Assembly (NCBI RefSeq): GCF_001305295.1
Contig: NZ_LJSI01000052.1
Span: forward strand, 117,489 to 181,488
DNA from: Neptunomonas antarctica
Lineage (GTDB): Bacteria > Pseudomonadota > Gammaproteobacteria > Pseudomonadales > Balneatricaceae
DNA: 64,000 nt
Direction of reading: 5' to 3'
Shown here: in pieces, positions 46,590 through 54,921 of the stretch
Position numbering within the stretch: the stretch's first letter is position 1
Layout of the letters: the number at the start of each line of letters is the position of its first letter
Position numbers and translations under genes: made by a program
The notes under the pieces: generated by a model
Told to the model about the DNA's origin: nothing
The model's database searches: none
What the model saw: the letters and a program-made list of their open reading frames with translations, nothing else

Positions 46590-46618
46590 ACGATAGCGCG
46601 TGTTTTAAGGCACGTCAA
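46590..46618 (-). promoter_or_regulatory. predicted prp operon promoter
   Basis: On the minus strand TTGACG (46613-46618) and TATCGT (46590-46595) are separated by 17 bases. The operator palindrome begins 13 bases downstream of the -10. Confidence 0.6.
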
Positions 46619-46671
46619 CCGAATAAAAGAAGAAAGTTGTCAACACAATACAAAAGTTTAAGGAGTAACCC

Positions 46672-47550
46672 CTACTGTTTTTTTACGTCTGATGCCCGGT
46701 ATCTAAGCACCTCTTCCGTCATAATTCTGGCAATTTGTCGCGGCTTCTGGAACGGCAGAGAGTGATCGGTACCGGGTATCATAAAGTAATGCCAGTTAGG
46801 TAAGCCTTCCGCCATATCACGATGATATTGATGCATCAGGTCAACACTTAAGCCGCCAATAAAACTTGAAACGTCACCCTGAGCGGCGACCAGTGCTTCA
46901 CGATTAATACTATTAATGGCTGCGGTTACACAATCTAACGCATGCGCAAAACCCAGAGGCCGCTGCCCCAAACGTGATGCCGTTAAATCATCCACTTGCA
47001 CAGACACCCTGCGATGTGGCGAAATAGTATCCATAAAGTTGCGGATTCCTACGTGCCCGTTATCACTGCGCAGATGCCCTGCAGCCTCACTGTACTGTTG
47101 ACGCAGCAGTACAGTGCTATCCCAGCAAGGCCGGTCCAACAATGCAGACTCCAATAAAAACTGCTTTTGCACCCGGTCCGGATGCTGCTGCTTAAAAAGC
47201 ATGCACACCATCCCTCCTAATGAATAGCCGCCAAGATCAAACGTCCACCATCCCAAATGATCGACGAGTGCATTCACATCAGCCACCAGCATTTGCGCAC
47301 TAAAGCCATACTCTTGGCGGTCAGGGTAATAGGTATCCCCCATGCCCCGCTGATCAGGAATCAATATTTCCTGCCATTGTGTTAGCATTGATGAGATCAA
47401 CATCCAGGTATCCATTCCTGCCACGCCAGCGCCGTGCAATAACACCAGCCTTTTACCATTCTCTACAGTCGGGTTCTTATAAACCCGATAGGTAATCACC
47501 TGATCCGCTAAATGAAGCTCTCTAACACTGACATTCTGGCTACCTCGCAT
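46672..47550 (-). CDS. alpha/beta hydrolase co-controlled with prp genes
   Basis: Alpha/beta-hydrolase-fold enzyme, 292 residues from the ATG at 47550 (a GTG at 47568 is possible but closer to the operator and lacks a ribosome site; GGAG lies 12 bases before the ATG). LLHGAGVAG is the oxyanion region, Ser110 in GYSLGG the nucleophile, and GTDHSLPF near 263 holds the catalytic His. Substrate unknown. It shares its promoter palindrome with gntR and lies upstream of it on the same strand, which suggests a role in propionate or propionyl-ester use; that is inference. Confidence 0.85.
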   Translation of the reverse strand: MRGSQNVSVRELHLADQVITYRVYKNPTVENGKRLVLLHGAGVAGMDTWMLISSMLTQWQEILIPDQRGMGDTYYPDRQEYGFSAQMLVADVNALVDHLGWWTFDLGGYSLGGMVCMLFKQQHPDRVQKQFLLESALLDRPCWDSTVLLRQQYSEAAGHLRSDNGHVGIRNFMDTISPHRRVSVQVDDLTASRLGQRPLGFAHALDCVTAAINSINREALVAAQGDVSSFIGGLSVDLMHQYHRDMAEGLPNWHYFMIPGTDHSLPFQKPRQIARIMTEEVLRYRASDVKKQ

Positions 47551-47573
47551 GCGCTTTTTATTCTCCACTCTAC

Positions 47574-47585
47574 ATTGTCGACAAT
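47574..47585 (-). promoter_or_regulatory. GntR operator at the hydrolase promoter
   Basis: ATTGTCGACAAT is identical to the core of the palindrome before gntR. It sits 2 bases downstream of the perfect -10 TATAAT (minus strand, 47588-47593), so it would cover the transcription start. Confidence 0.8.
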
Positions 47586-47587
47586 TT

Positions 47588-47593
47588 ATTATA
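47588..47593 (-). promoter_or_regulatory. -10 element of the hydrolase gene
   Basis: Perfect TATAAT on the minus strand; no convincing -35 at 16-18 bases. It is followed by the GntR-type palindrome. Confidence 0.55.
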
Positions 47594-47698
47594 CGCCATT
47601 CACTGATGCGTGCGGGATACGAAAAGGGTAACTCTCGCTATCCTTAAGTAGGATGCGTAAAATGCAGATCTTTTTATTGCTTCGCGAGGCTCATACGG

Positions 47699-49081
47699 GT
47701 GCTTAACAGAGTTACTCTTTCATATCAGGTCAGTACAACCTGCTACTTTGAACGTATCAGACCCTTGGGCAATGCTATTCTATTAGATAGCGGCAAACCT
47801 GATAGTGAACGAGGACGCTTCGATATATTGGTAGCAGCCCCTGTATGCCAGCTAACGTACCATCGTGGTGCTTTATCCGGCATCAACCTGCCTATTAGCG
47901 TTTCAGCCAATACTGACCCGTTTGTTGCATTACAAGACTTATACTCCCATTCATGCCCAACATCGCCCTGTCCGCCCTCAGAGCTGCCGTTCTGTGGTGG
48001 TCTGGTCGGACATTTTGGCTATGATCTGGGACGCGTTATCGAGAAGATACCTACACAAGCCCTCGACGATACCCTTTTACCCGAGATGCAGGTCGGTCTT
48101 TATAGCTGGGCTATTATCATCGATCATACGGCGCAAACAGCCTGTCTGGTTGGCTCTCATCTGATCAACAATACCGCACTTAACGCACTAGCAGAACAGA
48201 TTGCCGACATGCCGCCAGCGGCAACTACAAGCCCAACGAAACAATTTTGCCTGACGTCTGAATTTTCCAGCAACCTGACTGAGCCGCAATACCATAGTGC
48301 TCTGAGTCGCATTGATGACTATATCCACGCAGGCGATTGTTATCAGGTGAATCTGGCGCAACGTTTCAGCGCACACTGTCAGGGAGATCCCTGGCACGCT
48401 TATAAACAACTTCGTAGCGCAGCCTCTACCCACTATGCGGCTTATTTTGATACTGAACATGGCGCGGTACTATCACTGTCACCGGAACGTTTTTTAGCCA
48501 CCGATCGACAGGGTCACGTCATCACTCAACCCATCAAAGGCACACGCCCCAGAGGCGCGGATGACGCTTCGGACCAGAAACTTGCAGAAGAGTTGAAGCA
48601 TTCAGAGAAGGACCGATCCGAAAATGTGATGATCGTCGATTTAATGCGTAATGATCTGAGTAAGGTGTGTCAACATCACAGTGTTAAAACACCCTCACTG
48701 TTTACCATCGAGAGTTACAAAAATGTACATCACTTAGTCAGCACTGTGACAGGCACACTCAATATCGATCAATCACCCATTAGCCTTTTACGGCATTGTT
48801 TTCCGGGTGGGTCTATTACCGGTGCTCCAAAAATCAGAGCCATGGAAATTATTGATGAGCTGGAACCACACCGCCGCAGCATTTATTGCGGCAGTATCGG
48901 TTACTTGTGTTTATCGGGACAGATGGATACCAGCATTACTATTCGTACCTTACTGGTAGAGAATAACGAAATTCACTGCTGGGCAGGTGGCGGCATCGTC
49001 GCCGACTCGATCAGCGAAATGGAATATCAGGAAACGTATGACAAGGTCAACAATCTGCTATCTACATTGGAATCAATGTAA
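47699..49081 (+). CDS. pabB: aminodeoxychorismate synthase component I
   Basis: Converts chorismate plus ammonia to 4-amino-4-deoxychorismate for folate synthesis. The chorismate-binding domain has QPIKGTRPRGAD, DLMRNDLSKVC, and FPGGSITGAPKIRAMEIIDELE; the essential Lys is in PIKGT. Length 460 (E. coli 453). Start is GTG with GAGG upstream. Divergent from the hydrolase gene. The N-terminal region is weakly conserved, as usual. Confidence 0.93.
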   Translation: MLNRVTLSYQVSTTCYFERIRPLGNAILLDSGKPDSERGRFDILVAAPVCQLTYHRGALSGINLPISVSANTDPFVALQDLYSHSCPTSPCPPSELPFCGGLVGHFGYDLGRVIEKIPTQALDDTLLPEMQVGLYSWAIIIDHTAQTACLVGSHLINNTALNALAEQIADMPPAATTSPTKQFCLTSEFSSNLTEPQYHSALSRIDDYIHAGDCYQVNLAQRFSAHCQGDPWHAYKQLRSAASTHYAAYFDTEHGAVLSLSPERFLATDRQGHVITQPIKGTRPRGADDASDQKLAEELKHSEKDRSENVMIVDLMRNDLSKVCQHHSVKTPSLFTIESYKNVHHLVSTVTGTLNIDQSPISLLRHCFPGGSITGAPKIRAMEIIDELEPHRRSIYCGSIGYLCLSGQMDTSITIRTLLVENNEIHCWAGGGIVADSISEMEYQETYDKVNNLLSTLESM

Positions 49082-49279
49082 TCTATTAGCGTAAAACTAA
49101 CGCGGTCTAACTGCGGTGACATAATCGACACTCAGAACCTGGTCCAAATGAAGAACGCAGCCTAGACACATTAAGAGAGCGGGACAACCCTCTTATAAAT
49201 GCTTATTTTAGTGCATTTAACCTGAACGCTAAGCTTTTTAGTTTTCACTGACCGTGCTTTCTCTTTCACTACATTTCAA

Positions 49280-49468
49280 CTACATGCCTTCTTCTGCACT
49301 ACTTTCCTCTGCACTATTTTCTGCTTCACTATTTTCGGCAACCTGGCTTTCTATCTTCGCTCGCTCTTCTTTAGAAATGTAACGAGGCTTGCTAGTACTG
49401 TGCAATTTACTATTCGCTTTCTTAACTCGCTTGGTATGAATTTCGTTAAGCTTTTTCTTTCTGTTCAT
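49280..49468 (-). CDS. DUF2986 family small basic protein
   Basis: A 62-residue protein with a strongly basic N-terminus (MNRKKKLNEIHTKRVKKANSKL) and an acidic Glu/Ser tail, matching the DUF2986 family as I recall it, found in marine gammaproteobacteria. The conserved end of the domain is KPRYISKEERAKIE. Function unknown; the basic part could bind RNA or ribosomes. The acidic tail is not part of the family core. Confidence 0.8.
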   Translation of the reverse strand: MNRKKKLNEIHTKRVKKANSKLHSTSKPRYISKEERAKIESQVAENSEAENSAEESSAEEGM

Positions 49469-49549
49469 AAGATATATACGACTTTGCCATAAAATTTATA
49501 AGATTGATTGTAAAACTAATCGACGCAATAAGGTAATCAGTAACGTATG

Positions 49550-49954
49550 CTATTCACCAACAAATTCCCGCCAGGATAACAACGCTTCTTTAAAGTCCTG
49601 CAACCCACAACCCGCATAAGACTCTTCATCATAAAGATTTGTCTCTTCGGGTAGCTCATCATCCATATCAAGATCCAGCACTAAAGCAAGCACCTCGATC
49701 TCATATTGATTAAGCCGTAGCTGAAACTCTGATCCACGCTGCTGATGCTGACCTATCATACGCTGTTCTAACTGTTCGATGATGCCCAAAAGAGTGTCGA
49801 TTTCATGCTGATTTGCTCTTATCTCTTCTGACATCCACCGACCTATCGCTTCAGCCCCCATAGAAAACTTTGCAACGGGCCGGCCTATATCATCAACAGT
49901 AAATTCGTAATCCACAGCGCTCTCTTGTTTTGACGTTACATAATGGACGCGCAT
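49550..49954 (-). CDS. yacL: UPF0231 family protein (YacL-like)
   Basis: Cytoplasmic protein of unknown function, 134 residues (E. coli YacL 120). The conserved segments are DYEFTVDDIGRPVAKFSMGAEAIGRWMSEE at the N-terminus and NLYDEESYAGCGLQDFKEALLSWREFV at the end. The N-terminus is about 14 residues longer than E. coli's. A 13-base tandem duplication lies just upstream. Confidence 0.88.
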   Translation of the reverse strand: MRVHYVTSKQESAVDYEFTVDDIGRPVAKFSMGAEAIGRWMSEEIRANQHEIDTLLGIIEQLEQRMIGQHQQRGSEFQLRLNQYEIEVLALVLDLDMDDELPEETNLYDEESYAGCGLQDFKEALLSWREFVGE

Positions 49955-49962
49955 TCTACCTT

Positions 49963-49988
49963 AATATGCCACACAAATATGCCACACA
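49963..49988. repeat. 13-base tandem duplication before yacL
   Basis: AATATGCCACACA occurs twice in direct succession, starting 9 bases upstream of the yacL start. May sit in the yacL leader or promoter; effect unknown. Confidence 0.85.
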
Positions 49989-50007
49989 AGAAAGCTCTAA
50001 TGAATGC

Positions 50008-50130
50008 TTAACTTATTGTGACTTTTTCAGAAACACTTCCTATCTCTAACAACGAATCATGTAACGCCTTAATTCTTGGATTAGCCACTCTAAACCATAG
50101 ATAAAAAATAATCGTTTGATATACCTCCTT
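50008..50130 (-). pseudogene. possible C-terminal remnant of a LysR-type regulator
   Basis: An open stretch reading FYLWFRVANPRIKALHDSLL followed by a short tail resembles the last 30 residues of LysR regulators (YYLV...NPRVxAFRDWLL). The rest of such a gene is not visible. Its position beside a D-serine dehydratase, where a LysR activator (DsdC) is usual, makes a relic plausible. The match is short and may be chance. Confidence 0.22.
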
Positions 50131-50177
50131 GCTCAGCACAAAATGACGTCTTCTGATTTTAAAAACGAATAGATACC

Positions 50178-51506
50178 ATGACACCACTCTTTGATCCCGC
50201 ACTTAAAGAGCAACTGAGTACTGCAGCCTCTTTTTTATGGTTAAACCCAGCTTATCGTAGCAAAATGGATAAGACCCGGCAGCCATTATCCATCGATGAT
50301 ATTAAATCGGCTGATTTACGCCTGCACCGTTTTGCTCCACTGCTACAAAAATTATTCCCCGAACTTCAACAAAGCCATGGCCTGATAGAATCAGAACTTC
50401 AAGCCATCCCGAACATGCAACACGCTGTGTTCCCTGAATTGCCCGGTAAATTGATGATAAAGGCTGACCACGCATTACCTGTCGCGGGTTCAATCAAAGC
50501 GCGAGGCGGTATTTATGAAGTACTTTGTCATTGCGAATCCTTAGCCTTAAAACACAGCATTTTGAGCAGCACCGAGGATAACTACCTGAAGCTGATTGAT
50601 ACTGATGCACGTGAAATATTCAGCCGCTACAAAATCGCCGTAAGCAGCACCGGAAATCTGGGCCTTAGCATTGGTATTATCAGCTCAGCGTTAGGCTTCA
50701 ATGCAACTGTTCACATGTCAGCAGAAGCGAAGGATTGGAAAAAAAAGCGACTACGTGAGCGAGGCGTCAGTGTCATCGAACACAGTGACGATTACAGTGC
50801 CGCCGTCACAGCAGGACGACAACAATCAGAGGCCGACCCATTAAGCTATTTTATTGATGATGAAAATTCATCTCAGTTATTTACGGGTTATGCCGTGGCG
50901 GCTCTACGTCTAAAAGAACAATTAAAGGCACAACAGGTTGCCGTCGATGCCGAGCACCCTCTGTTTGTATATCTGCCCTGCGGAGTCGGCGGTGCTCCTG
51001 GTGGTATTACTTTCGGCCTTAAACAAATATTTGGCCCATACGTACATTGCTTCTTTGCGGAGCCAGTTCAAGCACCCTGCGTATTAATCGGACTGCAAGC
51101 TGATTCAGAAGAGACCTTACTCAGTGTTTACGATGTAGGCCTGACAGTGACAACTGAAGCTGATGGGTTAGCTGTGAGTAAAGCTTCAGCCTGGGTTTGC
51201 TCGGTCATTAAGAACATCTTATCCGGTGTATTTACCGTCGAAGATAACAGCTTATTCCGCCATCTTTACCAGCTCTATCTACATGAGAATATAACATTAG
51301 AGCCCTCTGCAGCAGCAGGTTTCTCTGGCCCGGAACATATTATTCAATCAGAAACGGGAAGACGCTATCTTGAACAGGAAAACCTACTTGGGCACCTAGA
51401 TAAAGCAACTCATCTTATTTGGACGACCGGCGGATTATTTGTACCGCCAGAAGAGATGAAAAAATCCCAACATTATGGGCAACAGCTAATAGAGAACAAT
51501 AACTGA
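50178..51506 (+). CDS. dsdA: D-serine ammonia-lyase
   Basis: PLP enzyme deaminating D-serine to pyruvate and ammonia, a detoxification and nutrient function. The PLP lysine is Lys107 in PVAGSIKARGGIYEVL, identical to E. coli DsdA around Lys118. The PLP phosphate region is PCGVGGAPGGITFGLKQIFG and the late conserved LEPSAAAGFSGP. Length 442 (E. coli 442). No intact regulator or transporter adjoins; a decayed symporter lies downstream. Confidence 0.93.
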   Translation: MTPLFDPALKEQLSTAASFLWLNPAYRSKMDKTRQPLSIDDIKSADLRLHRFAPLLQKLFPELQQSHGLIESELQAIPNMQHAVFPELPGKLMIKADHALPVAGSIKARGGIYEVLCHCESLALKHSILSSTEDNYLKLIDTDAREIFSRYKIAVSSTGNLGLSIGIISSALGFNATVHMSAEAKDWKKKRLRERGVSVIEHSDDYSAAVTAGRQQSEADPLSYFIDDENSSQLFTGYAVAALRLKEQLKAQQVAVDAEHPLFVYLPCGVGGAPGGITFGLKQIFGPYVHCFFAEPVQAPCVLIGLQADSEETLLSVYDVGLTVTTEADGLAVSKASAWVCSVIKNILSGVFTVEDNSLFRHLYQLYLHENITLEPSAAAGFSGPEHIIQSETGRRYLEQENLLGHLDKATHLIWTTGGLFVPPEEMKKSQHYGQQLIENNN

Positions 51507-51577
51507 AAAATCTCATCATAAAACACCCATAATTCATAAAAACCATCAAAAACAATAAAACTTTTGAAGGAGTTTAC

Positions 51578-51890
51578 ATGGAAGGAATTACGTCAATCAT
51601 AGGATAAATTAATAGCATTGCATGGGAGACCCCTTCATGCTGATGCTGATTCAGGGTGTCGGACTTTTTCTGATGCTTGGTTTACGTGTAATGCGAATCC
51701 TGAAACCAGGAACTGGCTTCAAGCTACTTCTCTAAGGTCGCAGCACTAAGAAAGGCGAAGAGAAGGGAGATGAATATCACCCTTTCAGACTCTGAGGACA
51801 GCGCTCCCTGCTACCGTGGGTACCTTTATTGGCCATCGTTCATCTAGGCGCTGGTTTGGGCTCTCCTGCTTCCATCCCACGAATTTCAGC
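51578..51890 (+). pseudogene. decayed sodium:alanine/glycine symporter (AGCS), N-terminal part
   Basis: A good ribosome site (GAAGGAG) and ATG at 51578 lead into MEGITSIIG then a stop, INSIAW, a frameshift, and the reading LMLIQGVGLFLMLGLRVM ... LKPGTGFKLLL, another stop, GRSTKKGEEKGDE and a third frame ALPATVGT. This is the start of AGCS symporters (INxIxWGxP, LGxGLFLxLxLR, LSATVGTGNIAG). At least two stops and two frameshifts are present, and the other ~350 residues are missing. Sits 70 bases after dsdA. Confidence 0.8.
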
Positions 51891-51910
51891 CATATAAGTC
51901 AACAGCGTTA

Positions 51911-51942
51911 AAGATGTCCGGGCCTTTTAGCCCGGACATCTT
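51911..51942 (+). terminator. perfect 13-bp hairpin, probable old symporter terminator
   Basis: AAGATGTCCGGGC pairs perfectly with GCCCGGACATCTT around the loop CTTTTA. A weak T-containing run follows. It probably terminated the symporter gene before its internal deletion, and may now end the dsdA transcript. Confidence 0.75.
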
Positions 51943-52033
51943 CCAATTTAGATTGATGTTCCCAGTATAAAAATTTAAATTAGATTTGAAGCAATTCATT
52001 TATTAAATATATACAAATGGTTCCGTATTACAC

Positions 52034-52381
52034 ATGAAACAAAAACTAGAGTCGATTACCCAACCAGACGACGCTTTCCCGACGTACGATGAAGCTATCT
52101 GGACTACTGTTGGGTATATTCCTAAAGGTAAGGTAGCGACGTATGGATACATCGCCGCACTCGCCGGATTCCCCCGTACAGCAAGAGCTGTAGGGCGAGC
52201 ATTATCAAAACTGCCGGATAACACGACTATTCCCTGGTTTCGAGTCATTAACGCAAAAGGCGTAATATCATTCCCTATTGGTAGCGAAAAGTATGGGTGC
52301 CAGAAACAAAAGCTGTTGAACGAAAATATTGTATTATATAACGGAAAAATTAACTTAAAACGATATCATTGGGAAATATGA
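52034..52381 (+). CDS. alkyltransferase-like (ATL) protein
   Basis: DNA alkylation-recognition protein of the MGMT/Ogt DNA-binding domain family, 115 residues. The alkyl-acceptor motif PCHRV is replaced by PWFRV (Trp68), so it cannot act as an alkyltransferase and fits the ATL group, which flags O6-alkylguanine for nucleotide excision repair. The DNA-recognition helix has GYIAALAGFPRTARAVGRAL. Single gene. Confidence 0.9.
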   Translation: MKQKLESITQPDDAFPTYDEAIWTTVGYIPKGKVATYGYIAALAGFPRTARAVGRALSKLPDNTTIPWFRVINAKGVISFPIGSEKYGCQKQKLLNENIVLYNGKINLKRYHWEI

Positions 52382-52453
52382 TCAACGCTGCTCTGAATTA
52401 ACACTTAAGCTCTATGATTATGTGTCGATAAATAAATATATCAGTTTCAAAAA

Positions 52454-53602
52454 ATGCAGAATATGGATAAAAAATCACTCGAATCAGACAACATAGAATT
52501 GAAACGGGCTCTCCGGCTTACGGCTAAAAAAATTGAGCACAACGAAACGATTCTAAAACGCTTCTTTGATGTTGAGTTACGCTTACTTGCCTGCAATAAA
52601 CTCTCAGACTTACTTGATTTACTACTTAACCATTTCAAAGAGACATTCCGACTATCTGCTGTCTCGGTGTTCCTTTTTGATCCAGAACAGATTGCACTAG
52701 ATTTATTGGATGAGATTCCTGCCACTGACCGCAGCCGAATCAGGCTGGAACCGGATCAACGCCTGTTACGCCAACTCTATCCAGACCACAGACTCAAGGC
52801 AGGTGAAATTGATCAAAATATTCGTAACATAATCTTTCCTGACAACCCTTATATTCTCAGTGTCGCCATGCTGCCTTTGATCCGACAAAACTGCTTGATC
52901 GGTAGTCTTCATTTCGGCGCTCAGGATATTCATCGCTATACAGTAGATTACCGTTATGATTACCTCGCACACCTGTCATCCGTCATTTCAGTGTGTATCG
53001 AAAACTGTGTTAACCATGAAAATCTGCAACGACTCAGTATTATCGACATGCTGACAGGCGCACATAATCGACGTGCTTTCGATATAGAAATAGTCCGCGA
53101 AATCACACGCTCTGATCGCACCCATGAGCCGCTTAGTTGCTTATTTATCGATCTGGATTTTTTCAAAAAAGTAAATGACACTTATGGCCACCAGACAGGA
53201 GACAGGGTACTCAGAACGATAGGTCAATTATTAAAACAACAATTACGTAAAACAGATCTGGTGGCCCGCTTTGGCGGAGAAGAATTTTCTATTTTGTTAC
53301 CAGGTTGCGCCAAAGAACAGGCCGCTTCTGTTGCCGAAAATATTCGGCAAAAAATTGCAACTCAGATTTACCGCAGCGTAGAAGGTACGCCCTTTCGCAT
53401 TACAACGTCTTTAGGTTATTCAACCTACCTACCCGATCAGACACAATGCGCCAAGAATCAAAAAAAACAAGCAAGTCTTTTACTTCATTCATCCGACGAG
53501 GCGCTTTACGAAGCCAAGCGCCTAGGGCGAAATCGTCTATGCTATAAGGCATGCGCTAAACCAAGCCCAAGCAGCTCTATAACAGAGCTGATTACGAATT
53601 AA
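52454..53602 (+). CDS. GGDEF diguanylate cyclase, soluble
   Basis: Predicted cyclic-di-GMP synthase, 382 residues with no membrane helix. N-terminal coiled coil (about 5-30), a DUF484/GAF-like region to about 200, then GGDEF: LTGAHNRRAFDIE, FKKVNDTYGHQTGD and active-site GGEEF with the I-site RKTD five residues before. No clear Shine-Dalgarno. Convergent with the hemerythrin gene by an 11-base overlap. Confidence 0.9.
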   Translation: MQNMDKKSLESDNIELKRALRLTAKKIEHNETILKRFFDVELRLLACNKLSDLLDLLLNHFKETFRLSAVSVFLFDPEQIALDLLDEIPATDRSRIRLEPDQRLLRQLYPDHRLKAGEIDQNIRNIIFPDNPYILSVAMLPLIRQNCLIGSLHFGAQDIHRYTVDYRYDYLAHLSSVISVCIENCVNHENLQRLSIIDMLTGAHNRRAFDIEIVREITRSDRTHEPLSCLFIDLDFFKKVNDTYGHQTGDRVLRTIGQLLKQQLRKTDLVARFGGEEFSILLPGCAKEQAASVAENIRQKIATQIYRSVEGTPFRITTSLGYSTYLPDQTQCAKNQKKQASLLLHSSDEALYEAKRLGRNRLCYKACAKPSPSSSITELITN

Positions 53603-54140
53603 TATCCCGCATTAACTCAACATATAGTGCTTTATATTCTTCAGCCTGTTTTTCGCCAAACAACGGATCACTTTCAACAGGAAGCTCTTTTTCAACTTTT
53701 TCCCAATCTGCGTTAGTAGCGACATGATCTAACACAGGAAAAATTTCAGTTTCCTCAAAATTAATATGCACTTTTTCATTAATAACAAACGCAGCTAATT
53801 GCTCAATCAAATCATTCATAGGCACGACAGCATCATGCAAAATACCATCAATAGTATTGAGTAACGTTTGAGTACTACCCTTTAACACGCGATGCTGGTC
53901 TTCACACTGCGACATAACATCATCTAACTCATTGCTACGACCCTTAAAAAAGGCATACATTTTATCCTCTCTAGGGTGATGATAACCTTCAGCATATTTT
54001 GCTATATAGCCAACCACATCCGCCATTAAATTAAAATTCGGCCGACTTCCTGCTTTAAGCTTAATAACTTTTTTATCCAGAATCTCAAGTAATTTATTAA
54101 GATTCACGTGATCTTGATGTAACTCGGATACAAGGGTCAT
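53592..54140 (-). CDS. hemerythrin-domain protein
   Basis: Predicted non-heme di-iron, oxygen- or redox-sensing protein, 182 residues. Helical with the His/Glu ligands HQDHVNLNKLLE, HHPREDKMY, EDQHRVL, and HINFEETEIFP. The ATG at 54140 has GGGAGG seven bases upstream and was preferred over a start five codons earlier. Single gene; its partner in the window might be the neighbouring cyclase but orientation is convergent. The C-terminal 40 residues are outside the domain. Confidence 0.9.
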   Translation of the reverse strand: MTLVSELHQDHVNLNKLLEILDKKVIKLKAGSRPNFNLMADVVGYIAKYAEGYHHPREDKMYAFFKGRSNELDDVMSQCEDQHRVLKGSTQTLLNTIDGILHDAVVPMNDLIEQLAAFVINEKVHINFEETEIFPVLDHVATNADWEKVEKELPVESDPLFGEKQAEEYKALYVELMRDINS

Positions 54141-54319
54141 ATCAGTTCCTCCCACTTAATATATTTATACTATAACGCAGACTTTACCAATATTTTTAAC
54201 AAATGTTTAAAAAATGATCTCTGTTTATACTTTATATCTATAAATAAAGTCAGATAAATTAGATGCAGAAAAACTGCACTGGTTATCATTCATAATGAGT
54301 AAGTATTGATATTGTCTGT

Positions 54320-54916
54320 TTAAATAAATTCAAACAATTTGGATAAAGAGTTAACACGATAGTCTGTTAACTCAGGCCATTGCAAATTTTCATCTTCACT
54401 GACATGAGCTGTTTTACAACCGGCTGCGCGTCCTGCCAAAAGATCAAATTTATAATCTCCGACCATAATGACATCAGAAGGAGACACATCCCATAGAGAG
54501 ATAATTTTTTGTATCCCATGAGGCTCGGGCTTAGGCTCCGCCTCGTCACGGCCCACAATACATTCGTCAGTAAAGTGATGGGACAAATTCAACATGGATA
54601 AGGACAACTGCGTGAACGCTTTAGTATTACGGGTCACAATACCCATGCGACAACCTTTTCCTGATAACACATCCAGCAACTCATACACTCCTGGAGCAGA
54701 TTTCGCTTGCAACGCATAAAAGTGCTCAAGCTCATCAAGACGGGCTACTTTTATGCTTCGCTGCTGATCAGACAAAGCTGCCAAATGTTGTAAGATATCC
54801 TCGTCTAGCGCAACCCCCAGCTCTTTTCGGATAAAATTAAAATCATGCACTGGCTGGGTTAATGTGCCATCAAGGTCAAAAATCCAATACTTACAATGTT
54901 CTAAAAATAGGGTCAT
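54320..54916 (-). CDS. HAD-family phosphatase, Gph-like
   Basis: HAD subfamily IA hydrolase, 198 residues. The nucleophile Asp is in FDLDGTLT (residues 13-20), motif II Thr in IVTRNTKAF, and motif III/IV in MVGDYKFDLLAGRAAG. Resembles phosphoglycolate phosphatases, substrate not proven. Six bases after the AlbA_2-like gene, last of a three-gene unit. Confidence 0.88.
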   Translation of the reverse strand: MTLFLEHCKYWIFDLDGTLTQPVHDFNFIRKELGVALDEDILQHLAALSDQQRSIKVARLDELEHFYALQAKSAPGVYELLDVLSGKGCRMGIVTRNTKAFTQLSLSMLNLSHHFTDECIVGRDEAEPKPEPHGIQKIISLWDVSPSDVIMVGDYKFDLLAGRAAGCKTAHVSEDENLQWPELTDYRVNSLSKLFEFI

Positions 54917-54921
54917 TGTGA

